Below, in pieces: positions 1 through 7,837 of a stretch of DNA of 45,241 nt. The stretch covers positions 1 to 45,241 of the forward strand of contig NZ_SLZZ01000025.1 in assembly GCF_004346165.1 (NCBI RefSeq), written 5' to 3'. The translations under genes and the position numbers were made by a program. Origin of the DNA: Muricomes intestini (GTDB lineage Bacteria > Bacillota > Clostridia > Lachnospirales > Lachnospiraceae). Under the pieces are notes generated by a model. That model worked only from the letters and a program-made list of their open reading frames with translations. It did not search any database and was not told where the DNA came from. Each line of letters opens with the position of its first letter. Positions within the stretch are counted from its first letter, which is position 1.

Positions 1-105
1 TTTAAGTATTTCGTCTCTGTCCCAACGTTGGAGTGTTTTTACTGATACTCCTAGTAACTCTGCAAAATCCTTTGGCTTGTAGTTTGTGATATTCGTTGTG
101 TTCAT
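1..105 (-). CDS. IS607-family TnpA-like serine recombinase, N-terminus only (partial)
   Basis: The first 35 codons are present and the gene runs off the left edge. The peptide begins MNTTNITNYKPKDFAELLGV and continues VSVKTLQRWDRDEIL, the MerR-like winged-helix DNA-binding segment that opens IS607-type serine recombinases (family knowledge). A strong GGAGGT lies at 118-123, 12 bases before the ATG, which fixes the start. IS607 elements carry tnpA and usually tnpB, so more of the element probably lies outside the window. The catalytic serine region is not visible, so a stand-alone MerR-like regulator cannot be fully excluded. Confidence 0.72.
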   Translation of the reverse strand, partial: MNTTNITNYKPKDFAELLGVSVKTLQRWDRDEILK

Positions 106-134
106 GATTATTATATTACCTCCTTCATAAACAC

Positions 135-163
135 ATTATATCGCATTTGAGTATATTTGTATA
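135..163 (-). promoter_or_regulatory. putative promoter of the IS607-type recombinase
   Basis: Read on the minus strand there is a perfect TATAAT (135-140) with TATACA 17 bases upstream (158-163, four of six matches to TTGACA). It sits 30 bases before the recombinase ATG in a very A+T-rich spacer after the pyrE stop. It could belong to the mobile element rather than to the pyr operon. Confidence 0.45.
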
Positions 164-189
164 TATTTTTAATTACTTAAAATCTCTCC

Positions 190-864
190 TTACTTTACGC
201 CATATTGTTTGTAATATGCATCAATTGCAGCTTTTAGTGTATCATCAATTATGATTTTTCCCTTATAAGGTTTATTATACAGATGTTCTACGACCTCTTC
301 CATCGTCACAATTGCCGTTGTCATAAGACCATAAGTTTCCTGAATCTCAGCCAGTGCACTTTTCTCTCCCCGGCCGCGCTCCATGCGGTCCACAGATACT
401 ACAAGTCCGACAGGTAACACATCCCCAAAAGCCCTGATAATCGGAAGGGTCTCTGCAATGGAGGTTCCTGCCGTGGTGACATCCTCAATAATGACAATCT
501 TATCTTCGTTCTGAATTGGACTTCCCAAAAGAATCCCCTTGTCACCGTGGTCTTTTATTTCTTTTCTGTTTGAACAGTACCGGATATCTTTTCCGTAAAA
601 CTCACTGATCGCCATCGTAGTCGCTACAGTGAGGGGAATTCCCTTATATGCCGGTCCGAACAATACGTCAAAGTCTAATCCAAATTTCTTCTCAATCGCT
701 TTTGCATAATATTCTCCCAGCTTTCTGAGTTGGGTTCCCGTGCGGTAGAAACCCGTGTTCACAAAAAAAGGAGTCTTTCTCCCACTTTTCGTAACAAAAT
801 CTCCGAATTTCAAGACCTCACAGTCAATCATAAATTCAATAAACTCTTGCTTATATTGTTGCAT
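190..864 (-). CDS. pyrE: orotate phosphoribosyltransferase
   Basis: This 224-residue protein converts orotate and PRPP to orotidine 5'-monophosphate in the cytoplasm, the fifth step of UMP synthesis. The PRPP-binding loop is plain at residues 122-135 (KIVIIEDVTTAGTS), and the length is normal for the family. The start is preceded by a GGAGG about 14 bases upstream. It is the last gene of the five-gene pyr operon, 25 bases after pyrD. The stop codon is intact although mobile-element DNA begins within about 85 bases downstream. Confidence 0.96.
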   Translation of the reverse strand: MQQYKQEFIEFMIDCEVLKFGDFVTKSGRKTPFFVNTGFYRTGTQLRKLGEYYAKAIEKKFGLDFDVLFGPAYKGIPLTVATTMAISEFYGKDIRYCSNRKEIKDHGDKGILLGSPIQNEDKIVIIEDVTTAGTSIAETLPIIRAFGDVLPVGLVVSVDRMERGRGEKSALAEIQETYGLMTTAIVTMEEVVEHLYNKPYKGKIIIDDTLKAAIDAYYKQYGVK

Positions 865-889
865 ATTTTTCGAAAGCCTCCATATAATT

Positions 890-1792
890 TTATTTCACCA
901 TCCCAATTATATCACTTATATTTTCAATATGGTATTTTTCCATGTATTTTTCGATCCCCTCCACAATCTCCACAGTCACCGAAGGATTATAGAAGTTTGC
1001 CGTCCCTGTCGAAACCGCCGTGGCCCCAGCCAGGATAAACTCAATAGCATCTTCCCAAGTCGCAATTCCACCCATGCCGATAATCGGAAGTCTCACTGCA
1101 TTTGCCGCCTGATATACCATGCGTACGGCAATCGGCTTTATTGCAGGTCCTGACAGCCCTCCTGTCCGGTTTGCCAACGCAAATTTCTGTCTGTGGACAT
1201 CAATTTTCATCCCTGTTATGGTGTTGATCAGGGACAATGCATCTGCTCCCCCGGCCTCTGCCGCCTTTGCCATAGCTGTAATATCTGTCACATTGGGGCT
1301 GAGTTTCATGATGACCGGCTGTTTTGCGTGTTTCTTCACTTCTCTTGTAATTGCTTCCACCGATGCCGGGTTCTGTCCAAAAGCAATGCCTCCCTCTTTC
1401 ACGTTGGGACAGGAAATGTTAATTTCCAGCATATCTACAGGTTCGTCTGCCAAACGTTCCACAACCTCACAATAATCTTCTGCAGATTTCCCGCAGACAT
1501 TGACAATAATTTTCGTATCAAATTGTTTTAAAAAGGGAATGTCCCTTGCACAGAACACTTCCATCCCCGGATTCTGAAGTCCTATTGCATTGAGCATGCC
1601 CCCGTGGGTCTCGGCAATCCTGGGCGTAGGATTTCCTGGCCATGGTACATTTGCGACCCCTTTTGTCACCACTGCGCCAAGCCGGTTCAAATCTACAAAT
1701 TCACTGTATTCTTCCCCGGAGCCAAAGGTACCGGAAGCTGTCATTACCGGATTCTTCAGTTCTATGCCAGCAAGGTTCACTGTTGTGTTCAT
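890..1792 (-). CDS. pyrD: dihydroorotate dehydrogenase B (NAD+), catalytic subunit
   Basis: This 300-residue FMN enzyme oxidises dihydroorotate to orotate. The motif NISCPNVKEGG carries the active-site base Cys128, which marks the class 1 enzymes (class 2 uses Ser), and GGMLNAIGLQNPG at about residues 64-76 is the usual FMN/substrate segment. The ATG overlaps the pyrK stop as TAATG (one shared base), with GGAGGTGGAG ahead of it. Tight coupling to pyrK supports the 1B type, in which electrons leave through PyrK to NAD+. Confidence 0.96.
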   Translation of the reverse strand: MNTTVNLAGIELKNPVMTASGTFGSGEEYSEFVDLNRLGAVVTKGVANVPWPGNPTPRIAETHGGMLNAIGLQNPGMEVFCARDIPFLKQFDTKIIVNVCGKSAEDYCEVVERLADEPVDMLEINISCPNVKEGGIAFGQNPASVEAITREVKKHAKQPVIMKLSPNVTDITAMAKAAEAGGADALSLINTITGMKIDVHRQKFALANRTGGLSGPAIKPIAVRMVYQAANAVRLPIIGMGGIATWEDAIEFILAGATAVSTGTANFYNPSVTVEIVEGIEKYMEKYHIENISDIIGMVK

Positions 1793-2595
1793 TAAATCTC
1801 CACCTCCGTAGATAAGAATACAGGCCCGTCTTTACAGACACGCTTATTGTGCACATGACTGTGTCCGTCAATTTCCTTCGACTGACACACACAGGCAAGG
1901 CAGGTGCCAATACCACAGGCCATTTTCTCTTCCATAGATATATAGCATACTATGCTTTTTTCTTCCGCATACCGCTTGATTGCGTGCAGCATGGGGGCGG
2001 GTCCACAGGCATAAATGATATCAGCGGACAATCCGTTTCCCTCAATGGCATCCATCACATTTCCTTTGGTTCCGGCACTGCCATCCTCGGTGGCAATATA
2101 AAGGCTGCCCTGCTTTTGAAACTCTGTTCTCAAAAACTGCTGATCTCGGTATCCCATAACCATAATTTTTTCTGTATTCAGCTGTTTTGCCAGCTCCAGC
2201 ATCGGAGGGACACCGATACCACCACCTATCAGCATTGCCCGGCAATCTTTCGTGTTTTTTCCTGTGTTCTCTGTTACATCCAGCGGGAAGCCGTTTCCCA
2301 GAGGTCCCAGTATATCTATAGTGTCACCAGACAGGAGTTTTGCGAACTGTTCTGTCCCAGTTCCTGTTCCGGTCACACGGTACACAACACGGATACCGCT
2401 TTTTTGCCTGTCTATTTCACACAGACTGATAGGACGAGGCAGCAATTTGCTCCCATCCTTTGTATACATAGAGATAAATTGTCCCGGTACAGCCGACTCA
2501 GCAATTTTCTCCGTATGAATCCACATACTGTAGATATCTAGGGCAATGCCCTCCTGGGATATAATTACAGCAGATTCTTTTCGTCTACCAGACAT
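1792..2595 (-). CDS. pyrK: dihydroorotate dehydrogenase B, electron transfer subunit
   Basis: This 267-residue FAD/[2Fe-2S] protein passes electrons from PyrD to NAD+. It shows the FAD-binding RPISL motif (residues 54-58), a GGGIGVPPM nucleotide-binding segment (124-132), and the C-terminal iron-sulphur ligands Cys227, Cys232, Cys235 and Cys254, with an extra Cys237 typical of PyrK. It lies 19 bases after pyrF and overlaps pyrD by one base. The first residues (MSGRRKES) are less conserved, so the true start could be a few codons later. Confidence 0.95.
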   Translation of the reverse strand: MSGRRKESAVIISQEGIALDIYSMWIHTEKIAESAVPGQFISMYTKDGSKLLPRPISLCEIDRQKSGIRVVYRVTGTGTGTEQFAKLLSGDTIDILGPLGNGFPLDVTENTGKNTKDCRAMLIGGGIGVPPMLELAKQLNTEKIMVMGYRDQQFLRTEFQKQGSLYIATEDGSAGTKGNVMDAIEGNGLSADIIYACGPAPMLHAIKRYAEEKSIVCYISMEEKMACGIGTCLACVCQSKEIDGHSHVHNKRVCKDGPVFLSTEVEI

Positions 2596-2614
2596 TTATT
2601 TCTTCCTCCTGCAC

Positions 2615-3541
2615 TTATTTCCCGGCCAGCGCATCCCGGATATCCAAAATCATATCCTCTGCGGCTGCCCTTGAAGCATCGCCAAAGTTTTCTGCCCCAA
2701 ACCTTCCGTATGCCTCCTGTTTGTATGCTGCAATAATGCCGCGAGAGGAGTTTACAATAGCCCCCAGACCATCTTCGTTAAAAAAATGAGCCAGATCCTT
2801 TCCCCTGCCGCCCTGAGCACCATACCCGGGAACCAGAATATAAGACTTAGGCATCACCTTCCGGAGTACCTTTCCTATTTCCGGATATGTAGCTCCCACA
2901 ACCGCGCCTATATAACTATAGTCGTCGCCCATGCACTGTGTGCCCCACTGGGCAACTTTCTCTCCCACCAGTTCATAAAGGGGCCTGTCGTCAACCAGCC
3001 TGTCCTGAAATTCTCCGCTGGAAGGATTGGAGGTCTTCACCAGAATAAACAATCCTTTCTTCTCCTCCCTGCACACATCAATAAAGGGCTTCACCCCATC
3101 GGAGCCAAGGTATGGATTTACAGTCGCAAAATCTTCATCAAAAGGAGCATATTCCCAGCCTCCTACTTTCACTTTTCCAAGGTGTCCCACAGCGTAGGCC
3201 TTCGAGGTAGATCCAATATCCCCTCTCTTAATGTCACCTATCACAATAAGATCTTTTTTCTTACAATAATCCACCGTCTTCTTAAAAGCAATCAAGCCCG
3301 GTACTCCGAACTGCTCATACATGGCAATCTGCGGTTTCACAGCCGGAATTATATCATAAGTCTTGTCCACAATTTCTTTATTAAATTGCCAGATGGCCTC
3401 GGCGGCTCCCTCCAGAGTATCTCCATACTCTGCAAATGCCTTCTTTTGTACATGCTCCGGAATATAATCCAGCATAGGATCCAGCCCTACAACAATGGGT
3501 GCCCCTGTCTCCTTAATTTTTTTCACCAGTTTGTTAATCAT
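2615..3541 (-). CDS. pyrF: orotidine 5'-phosphate decarboxylase (type 2)
   Basis: This 308-residue enzyme decarboxylates OMP to UMP. The catalytic DIKRGD motif (Asp103, Lys105, Asp108) is intact, and the length of about 300 fits the longer, mycobacterial-like type 2 group. I chose the ATG at 3541 because TTGGAGGG precedes it and the protein then begins INKLVKKIKETGAPIVVGLDP. An upstream in-frame ATG at 3625 would only translate the intergenic palindrome (KKGSDPF) and is rejected. It lies between pyrC and pyrK. Confidence 0.95.
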   Translation of the reverse strand: MINKLVKKIKETGAPIVVGLDPMLDYIPEHVQKKAFAEYGDTLEGAAEAIWQFNKEIVDKTYDIIPAVKPQIAMYEQFGVPGLIAFKKTVDYCKKKDLIVIGDIKRGDIGSTSKAYAVGHLGKVKVGGWEYAPFDEDFATVNPYLGSDGVKPFIDVCREEKKGLFILVKTSNPSSGEFQDRLVDDRPLYELVGEKVAQWGTQCMGDDYSYIGAVVGATYPEIGKVLRKVMPKSYILVPGYGAQGGRGKDLAHFFNEDGLGAIVNSSRGIIAAYKQEAYGRFGAENFGDASRAAAEDMILDIRDALAGK

Positions 3542-3583
3542 AAAGCCCTCCAAAATAATCTGAATTTTCTGAAAATGAACCGC

Positions 3584-3604
3584 AAAAGGGTCAGACCCCT
3601 TTTT
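3584..3604. repeat. dispersed GGGTC-A-GACCC palindrome, copy 1 (pyrC/pyrF junction)
   Basis: The sequence AAAAGGGTCAGACCCCTTTT is a near-perfect hairpin with a one-base bulge. The same core occurs at 26367-26386, preceded in both places by a CTGAA-TTCTGAAAA stretch, and a variant occurs at 20618-20637. Here it overlaps the 3' end of pyrC: the final codons and TGA stop of pyrC fall inside it. Resemblance to REP sequences mobilised by RAYT transposases is an inference; no such transposase is in the window. Confidence 0.75.
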
Positions 3605-4877
3605 GATTATACACAATCTTTCCATCGACTATTGTGCAGCGTACTTTTCCTTTCACCGGATATCCGTCAAAGGGTGTATTTCTGCCTTTTGACAGAAATG
3701 TGTTTTTATCAATGCTGTATTTGGCAGCTGGGTCAAATATTACCAGGTCTGCTGTCTTTCCGGATGATACGGAGCCTTTGTCTTTAAGCCCCAGTATTTG
3801 GGCCGGATTATAACTCATTTTTTCTGCCATCTGCATGGGTGTCAGTATACCTTTTTCCACCAGTTCCGTGTAGGTCAGGCATGCGGATGTCTCCAGTCCC
3901 ACAATCCCAAAGGCTGCCTTTTCCATGGGGAGATTCTTTTCTTCTTCGGCATGGGGTGCGTGATCCGTGGATATGACGTCCATGATGTCATTCTTTAGGC
4001 CTTCCCGCAGTGCCTCCACATCTTCTTTTGAGCGGAGGGGCGGATTCATCTTGTACTGTCCATTATTCACGTCAATGTCTTCATCCGACAAGATAAAATG
4101 ATGAGGACATACCTCGCCTGTCACCGGCAGGCCTTCTTTCTTTGCGGCCTCAATCATCTTTACGCTGTCCGCCGTGGAGCAGTGGCACAAATGCAGCCGC
4201 ACTCCTGTCTCTTTTGCCAGCAGTATATCCCTTGCCACAATCACGTCCTCCACACTGTTGGTAATCCCTTTTACTCCCAGTTCTTTTGCCTTTTGTCCGG
4301 CATTCATCACTCCGCCTTCCACCATGGTAATGTCTTCGCAATGTGCAAAAACAGAGAGTCCGTTTTCTTCTGCCAGGCGCATAGCCTTTCTGTACAGGGA
4401 TGCCGTCATCACCGACTTGCCATCCTCGCTTATTGCATGGCAGCCCGCTTCAGCCATCCCCTGTATATCTGCCAGTTCTTCTCCTTGTTCTCCCTTTGTG
4501 ACAGCCCCAAGCTGAATCACATGTACCGGAGATTCCACCTCTGCCCTTCTGTGCAGCTCTTCCACCATTTCCTTTGTATCTGTAATGGGTGTTGTATTTG
4601 GCATGGCGCAGAGCGTCGTGACTCCTCCGTGTGCCGCAGCCCTTCCACCGGTCCCCAATGTTTCTTTATAGGTCAGCCCGGGATCGCGCAGATGTACGTG
4701 GAGGTCTATAAAACCCGGCATAATATAACAGCCAGAGGCATCAATAACCCTGTCGGCAGGTACAGAAAGATCCTTTTCCACTTTCACGATCAGACTTCCC
4801 TCTATGAGCACATCACTGATATCGTCTAGTCCTGTCAGCGGGTCCAAAACATGTCCATTCTGAATCAATAATTTCAT
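3591..4877 (-). CDS. pyrC: dihydroorotase
   Basis: This 428-residue zinc amidohydrolase cyclises carbamoyl aspartate to dihydroorotate. The HxH metal pair is in FIDLHVHLRDPG (His60, His62), and the later STDHAPH segment supplies the catalytic Asp. I chose the ATG at 4877 (MKLLIQNGHVLDPL), the normal family start, with GGAAGG about 14 bases upstream; the longer frame to 4910 adds an unlikely MFLKGRIKIIF. It is the first gene of the pyr operon here. The C-terminal QKGV and the TGA are encoded by a dispersed repeat, so the ancestral stop was probably elsewhere. Confidence 0.95.
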   Translation of the reverse strand: MKLLIQNGHVLDPLTGLDDISDVLIEGSLIVKVEKDLSVPADRVIDASGCYIMPGFIDLHVHLRDPGLTYKETLGTGGRAAAHGGVTTLCAMPNTTPITDTKEMVEELHRRAEVESPVHVIQLGAVTKGEQGEELADIQGMAEAGCHAISEDGKSVMTASLYRKAMRLAEENGLSVFAHCEDITMVEGGVMNAGQKAKELGVKGITNSVEDVIVARDILLAKETGVRLHLCHCSTADSVKMIEAAKKEGLPVTGEVCPHHFILSDEDIDVNNGQYKMNPPLRSKEDVEALREGLKNDIMDVISTDHAPHAEEEKNLPMEKAAFGIVGLETSACLTYTELVEKGILTPMQMAEKMSYNPAQILGLKDKGSVSSGKTADLVIFDPAAKYSIDKNTFLSKGRNTPFDGYPVKGKVRCTIVDGKIVYNQKGV

Positions 4878-4926
4878 AAATATAATTTTTATCCTTCCTT
4901 TAAGAAACAATGTGTCTCAGGTTATT

Positions 4927-4954
4927 ACTATAGGTTATAGTAGGATTGCGGCAA
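4927..4954 (-). promoter_or_regulatory. possible promoter of the pyr operon
   Basis: On the minus strand TTGCCG (4949-4954) is followed after 16 bases by TATAGT (4927-4932), 50 bases before the pyrC start. The -35 lies inside the 84-bp repeat at 4941-5024. No PyrR-binding attenuator with competing stems was recognised in this short leader. Confidence 0.35.
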
Positions 4955-5024
4955 CAGAAAGTGCGGAACAATCCGTAGGTATCAGGGGAGCAAAGTACCT
5001 TTTGACTCCTACATCATAATATCA
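4941..5024 (+). repeat. 84-bp structured dispersed repeat, copy A
   Basis: This segment matches the reverse complement of 9793-9875 at about 87% by hand alignment (10 mismatches and one gap). It contains a GGATTG..CAATCC stem followed by an AGGTAT..GTACCT stem. It fills most of the spacer between the acyltransferase stop and pyrC. Confidence 0.8.
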
Positions 5025-5032
5025 CAAATAAA

Positions 5033-6847
5033 CTATACATGAAACTTCTTATGCATTTCTTCCCGGAATTCTTTTTCCCTAAATATAATCAATGCCGCCA
5101 AAACCAAAAAACATACGACAACACATACTATAGAAATAATCTGCAGCTTTGTTACCCCCGTCAACAGCAGTATCAGAGGGAGTATAACCCCGTATCCTCC
5201 TGCCATAACAAAATAAATCATATATTCTCTGGCGGTATGCCTCTGAATCTTTGCGATGATAAGCATAGAAAGCAACACAGACATACAGACAATGGGAAGT
5301 ACAAAATCTACGGACCACCCATGCCAGCCAGTAGAAATATCCCACAAAATGCAGCCCAGCGATACGATAATGAGCTGCCACATAACATTTTTCATCAGGT
5401 TATACCGCTTTGCAAACCCAATCCAAGTTGCCAGCCACATACTACCTATTCCTGCAGCGGTAAACAGTGGCCAGCGTACCTGGGGATGAAAGCTGAAATC
5501 CACCGCCACAAAGGCCACTGCGGCAGCCAGGCATAAAAAGGAATAGATACGAAAGATTTTGATTTCCAATTCCCGCGGCACATCCGGCTGCGGATATTCC
5601 GGTTCAACCTTCTCCGCCTGAATTCCCTGCTCCTTCAAAATCCGGTAAAAATTCCGCTGAATATTCTCCGTGTCATATCTGGAGGTAAATCCCAGAGAAA
5701 GCTTGTCCCCAAAGGAGCACATACAAAGCTCCATCTTAGGTGTGTTGGTAAAAACACCAAACCTGTCAATGTAGGGAATATATTCTTCCGGCATATGAAC
5801 CGCACTCATATTAGAGAATATAGCCGTCACATTTTTTTCCGCATAATGTGCTCCCGCCTTAATACACAGATTCTTCAGTTCCAGCGGAGCAAGTCTGAGA
5901 ACAGGATGCATTTCCAGAGCAATCAGTTCATTCATGTGCTCTGCAATACGTTCTGTTGTCAGCTCTGTCTCAAAGTATTCCTTTACCCGGTTTTGTACCG
6001 CTTCAAAGCTCTTCTCATTCCTGCTGAAGTCATACCCAGGCTCAATCCAGTTAAAGAAATTCAGCATGGAATCCGAAGGAAAAAACTTCCTGAGATTGAC
6101 CGGCACCATAAGAACCACCGGATGCTTTTCCTGCTGCCTGGACATTTCCCGATGAATTGCCATCATATATACAGTTGCCAGAAATACCGTCATAGAGACT
6201 CCCAGCTCTCTGGAACGGGAAAGTACAGCCTTCACGGAGAGCACTCTTTCATTTATCTGAAGCATACCCGCTTCTTTGCGGAGCTTCTTCAATTGAATTG
6301 CCCCGGGCTTTTTATCCTTTGTCCTTTTTACCTCCGAATAATATTTAGAAAAGCTGTCATTTTCCTGATCCTGGACTGTCATGTTCTCATCTCTTAAGAC
6401 CACATCAGACAGGCCATCAGCTTTATGGCTTAAATATAAATAGTTCTTTACCAATTCCCGCAAAAATTCAGTGGCCCCTGTGCCGTCAGTCAATGCATGG
6501 AATACTTCAAAATTAATCCTTTTTCCATAATAAGTCACTTCAAATAAAAGAGCTTTTTTATCCCTCACATACAAATTACTGCAGGGTTCCCTGTGTTCCT
6601 TTGCCACTGCCGGTCTGAGTCCGCTCTTTTCCAGATAGTGCCAGAACATCCCTTTCCTCATAACAGACAAAAACACCGGATAAATATTCAAAGTTTTATC
6701 AAGAGCTTCCTGCAGCTTTTCCGGATTCACTTCCTCTTTCAATATACAATAAAACCGAAACACCCGTGTATCCTTTTTATTACTGGTCGCCGAGTACAAC
6801 TTTGCCGCATTGTCCAGCTTCCGCCAATATTCTCTCGTCTGCTGCAC
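5033..6847 (-). CDS. condensation-type acyltransferase fused to a six-helix membrane domain
   Basis: This 604-residue protein has two parts. Residues 1 to about 420 resemble the chloramphenicol-acetyltransferase/condensation/wax-synthase superfamily: the catalytic HxxxDG signature is His117-A-L-T-Asp121-Gly122, followed by GTGATEFLRELV. Residues about 430-595 hold six hydrophobic helices (for example FLCLAAAVAFVAV and IISIVCVVVCFLVLAALIIF). Databases often label such proteins alcohol acetyltransferase, and I recall a C-terminal DUF6320-type domain; the substrate is unknown. The gene starts three bases after the esterase gene ends, so the two are co-transcribed. Acylation of a membrane-associated alcohol or sugar is inference. 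Confidence 0.7.
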   Translation of the reverse strand: MQQTREYWRKLDNAAKLYSATSNKKDTRVFRFYCILKEEVNPEKLQEALDKTLNIYPVFLSVMRKGMFWHYLEKSGLRPAVAKEHREPCSNLYVRDKKALLFEVTYYGKRINFEVFHALTDGTGATEFLRELVKNYLYLSHKADGLSDVVLRDENMTVQDQENDSFSKYYSEVKRTKDKKPGAIQLKKLRKEAGMLQINERVLSVKAVLSRSRELGVSMTVFLATVYMMAIHREMSRQQEKHPVVLMVPVNLRKFFPSDSMLNFFNWIEPGYDFSRNEKSFEAVQNRVKEYFETELTTERIAEHMNELIALEMHPVLRLAPLELKNLCIKAGAHYAEKNVTAIFSNMSAVHMPEEYIPYIDRFGVFTNTPKMELCMCSFGDKLSLGFTSRYDTENIQRNFYRILKEQGIQAEKVEPEYPQPDVPRELEIKIFRIYSFLCLAAAVAFVAVDFSFHPQVRWPLFTAAGIGSMWLATWIGFAKRYNLMKNVMWQLIIVSLGCILWDISTGWHGWSVDFVLPIVCMSVLLSMLIIAKIQRHTAREYMIYFVMAGGYGVILPLILLLTGVTKLQIISIVCVVVCFLVLAALIIFREKEFREEMHKKFHV

Positions 6848-6850
6848 CTG

Positions 6851-7798
6851 TTACACCTCCCCTTCCGGCTCATTTCCCAGAAACCGGTTAATGTAATCAA
6901 AACTTTCTTTCACATGGAAGTTCTTAATTCCCAGAGCGAAGTAACCATGCAAGGCATCCTTTATCCGCCTGATTTCCACATGATTTCCTGCCTCCTCAAG
7001 CCTCAGTCCATACGCTTCTCCTTCATCCCTGAGGGGATCATACTCCGCTGTAATAATCAAAGTGTCCGGCTGATTTGACAAATCTTCCTCCAGCAGAGGG
7101 GCGAAATAGGGATTCTTTTTATCCTCCTCGCTTCCTGCGTAAAAATCTATATAATCGCGCATCTTTCCTGCTGTCAGCAGATAGTCTGTCCCATTCTCCC
7201 TCACAGAGTCAAATGGAGAATTCTCGGAATAATCATTGTAAACAGCCGGGTAGATCAAAATTTGCCGCTTTGGGATAAACTCCCCCCTGTCCCTGGCCAT
7301 CAGTGACAGTGCGGCCGTCAGATTTCCCCCTGCACTGTCCCCGATCAGCGTAATATCCTCCGGGTCAGTGTTCAGGATAAACCGGTTTGTAAAAACAGCT
7401 CTTGCAACTGCATAACAGTCTTCCAATCCTGTTGGAAATTTATTCTCCGGTGCCAGTCTGTAGTCGATTGAAACAACTACCTGTTCCGTGGCGTTTGCCA
7501 GCCTGGCACAGATTCTCTCATAGTTGTCCACGCTCTCCGTTACCCAGCCTCCGCCATGAATAAAAAGCATCACTTTATACAGATTAGGTCCCCCATTCTC
7601 AAATGCACTCTCATGGGGAAAAAATATTCTGGTCGGTATTTCAAACTCCCCGTTATATATTGGATAATTTATCTTCCTGTAAAAAATCTTCAGGGGATCC
7701 AGTCTCTTTAAATCCGCCAGGTGCCTAGAAGCCTCGACTTCGATTCCGTCAAAGGAAAGTGCCTTCAAAATCTTTCTTGCTGTAGGGTTGATCGCCAT
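6851..7798 (-). CDS. alpha/beta hydrolase, HSL-type esterase
   Basis: This 315-residue protein is a family IV (hormone-sensitive-lipase-like) esterase. It has the oxyanion-hole HGGGW (residues 81-85), the nucleophile elbow GDSAGGN with Ser155, a likely Asp254 in AEYDPLRDEG and His284 in DALHGYF. No signal peptide is seen, so it is probably cytoplasmic. GAGGAG precedes the ATG. It lies 39 bases downstream of the methyltransferase pair and three bases upstream of the acyltransferase, suggesting that one enzyme makes and the other removes the same type of ester (inference). Confidence 0.88.
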   Translation of the reverse strand: MAINPTARKILKALSFDGIEVEASRHLADLKRLDPLKIFYRKINYPIYNGEFEIPTRIFFPHESAFENGGPNLYKVMLFIHGGGWVTESVDNYERICARLANATEQVVVSIDYRLAPENKFPTGLEDCYAVARAVFTNRFILNTDPEDITLIGDSAGGNLTAALSLMARDRGEFIPKRQILIYPAVYNDYSENSPFDSVRENGTDYLLTAGKMRDYIDFYAGSEEDKKNPYFAPLLEEDLSNQPDTLIITAEYDPLRDEGEAYGLRLEEAGNHVEIRRIKDALHGYFALGIKNFHVKESFDYINRFLGNEPEGEV

Positions 7799-7837
7799 GC
7801 AATTCTCCTCTTTTTGTAAAATTACCGTTTCAGGTTA

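Noticed and set aside
1849-2541. 230-codon plus-strand frame opposite pyrK
   Set aside because: It is antisense to an unambiguous gene, its composition (many Cys, His, Phe) is typical of a shadow frame, and it has no ribosome binding site.
3542-3625. N-terminal extension of PyrF
   Set aside because: It translates the intergenic repeat (KKGSDPF) and lacks homology to PyrF; a strong ribosome binding site precedes the internal ATG at 3541.
4878-4940. PyrR-type attenuator ahead of the pyr operon
   Set aside because: The leader is short, and no anti-terminator/terminator pair or PyrR-binding loop was recognised.
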